Assembly (NCBI GenBank): GCA_030448225.1
Contig: JAUJNJ010000029.1
Location: 29,231-60,875, forward strand
Direction of reading: 5' to 3'
Source of the DNA: Phycisphaerae bacterium
GTDB lineage: Bacteria; Planctomycetota; Phycisphaerae; Tepidisphaerales; Tepidisphaeraceae
DNA: 31,645 nt
Shown in pieces: positions 30,931 through 31,645 of the stretch. The position numbers were made by a program, and so were the translations under genes. The notes under the pieces were generated by a model. It saw nothing but the letters and a program-made list of their open reading frames with translations. It was not told the origin of the DNA and did no database searches. How positions within the stretch are numbered: position 1 is the first letter of the stretch; every line of letters starts with the position of its first letter.

Positions 30931-31403
30931 CGCCCCCTGAACCAGATCCCGACGATCGCGTGCCCGATGACCCATTCTGCCTCTCCCACACCCGTAGACC
31001 CCGGCCGACGGACGAACTGCGGCGCGCGCGCGGAGCGCAACCCGATCAGGCTGCGGCTGGGCCGCGCGCTGCTCGTTCAGTCTGCCAATGACAATGCATG
31101 ACGGCGGCTTCGTGCGCGGACGACGGTCGCGGCGCCCGCCGGATTCCGGCGGCCGCGCGGCCGGCGCAAGCGTTTCAGCTTCGCCGTTCCCAGTGATGTG
31201 ACTTGGACCGGTCCCGCCCGAAGGACCGACATCTCCCCAAGCCGCCCGTCCCCCTGAACCCCAGAACCCGCACGTCCCCCACGACCTCCCACTCCCACCG
31301 AAGCGGCCGGGAGAAGGCGTATCGAAGGAAAACCACGGCTCCGGCGCAAGACGAAACGCCCGCGGCCCGTGAGTACCCCACACCCAGAATGAGTGCCAAG
31401 AGA
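30931..31403. other. Long leader region of the giant gene
   Basis: About 470 bases separate the promoter from the ATG. Frames here are open on the minus strand but Arg/Gly-rich and without motifs. A TTG-started frame at 31399 has a hydrophobic beginning (ALILGVGYSRAAGVSS), but I do not consider it a gene. The stretch may be a long untranslated leader. Confidence 0.35.
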
Positions 31404-31431
31404 AATATATCGAAAAGATGCGGCCTGTCAA
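31404..31431 (-). promoter_or_regulatory. Sigma70-type promoter for the giant gene
   Basis: On the minus strand TTGACA (31431-31426) is followed after 16 bases by TATATT (31409-31404). This is a perfect -35 and a near-perfect -10 in an AT-rich island inside GC-rich DNA. It points toward the giant gene, with a predicted start of transcription near 31397. Confidence 0.65.
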
Positions 31432-31645
31432 GAGCACCGATAAGGCCGGGTTGACGGTCGCATCTGCCCGGTTTAATCCGCCGCTTCCGTTACTCGCCTC
31501 TCGACGACGACGACGACGCGCGAGTTCGGTCGGCCAGGCACGACCGGCCGCACTACTCGCCGCGAATGTTCGCGTGCCTGCTCTTCGTGCTCGACACATC
31601 GACGGCCGTGCAGTTGCTGCCCGCTCGACGTTACGGCGGCAGTGG
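31432..31645. other. Right-edge region, nothing recognised
   Basis: A short run of cgacga units lies near 31501-31519. No gene beginning or end is seen. Confidence 0.35.

Noticed and set aside
28180..31101. A 973-codon open frame on the plus strand opposite the giant gene
   Set aside because: It is very rich in Arg, Glu, Val and Gly with no motifs, as expected antisense to GC-rich codons. The minus strand has the LEPR-XLL motif and repeats.
1..31645. Search for CRISPR arrays, tRNA or rRNA genes, and insertion sequences
   Set aside because: No regularly spaced direct repeats, cloverleaf-like segments or transposase motifs were noticed on reading. A dedicated scan (tRNAscan, Infernal, ISfinder) would be needed to be sure.

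Overview
The window is GC-rich DNA, most likely from a planctomycete. The clearest marker is the LEPR-XLL-type motif near the N-terminus of a giant secreted calcium-binding protein. Twin-arginine signals, small Cys-rich secreted proteins and a metal-permease/DtxR fusion agree with that. The assignment is inference. Many genes carry single-base indels, mostly one lost base in a run. Reading frames had to be joined by hand, and coordinates of broken genes span all their pieces. The even spread of these breaks suggests raw long-read error more than decay, but this cannot be settled from the sequence.

Layout. (1) 1-2326: an MmeI-like (type IIL) DNA methyltransferase/restriction protein, cut by the left edge, with one frameshift and a central part of much lower GC. 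(2) 2813-4786: a secreted glycoside-hydrolase-like protein. (3) 5041-6679: a fragment of unknown function, two terminator hairpins and a Tat-exported ferritin-like protein. (4) 6702-9103: small secreted Cys-rich proteins (one with a duplicated 14-residue, 7-Cys unit), a broken thioredoxin-like gene and a DUF1259 protein, probably a metal- or thiol-handling island. (5) 9364-10210: a receiver-domain remnant and a degenerate receiver-like protein.

(6) 10599-17311: a metal-uptake locus. On the minus strand, in order of transcription, lie an outer-membrane transporter-like protein, a TroA/ZnuA-type binding protein, an ABC ATPase and two ABC-3 permeases. The first permease has a His-rich N-terminal extension and a DtxR-like C-terminal domain. 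A DtxR/MntR-family regulator is divergent, and a 12-12-12 bp inverted repeat sits between the two units as the likely operator. The simplest model is that metal-loaded regulator binds the repeat and represses both directions, while the permease-borne DtxR-like domain senses metal at the transporter.

(7) 17312-19449: poorly coding DNA with a few small ORFs. (8) 19450-30930 (minus): one giant gene of about 3,800 codons, with a beta-rich N-terminal half and RTX-like calcium-binding repeats toward the C-terminus. It is preceded by a good sigma70-type promoter about 470 bp upstream and followed by a perfect 14-bp terminator stem.
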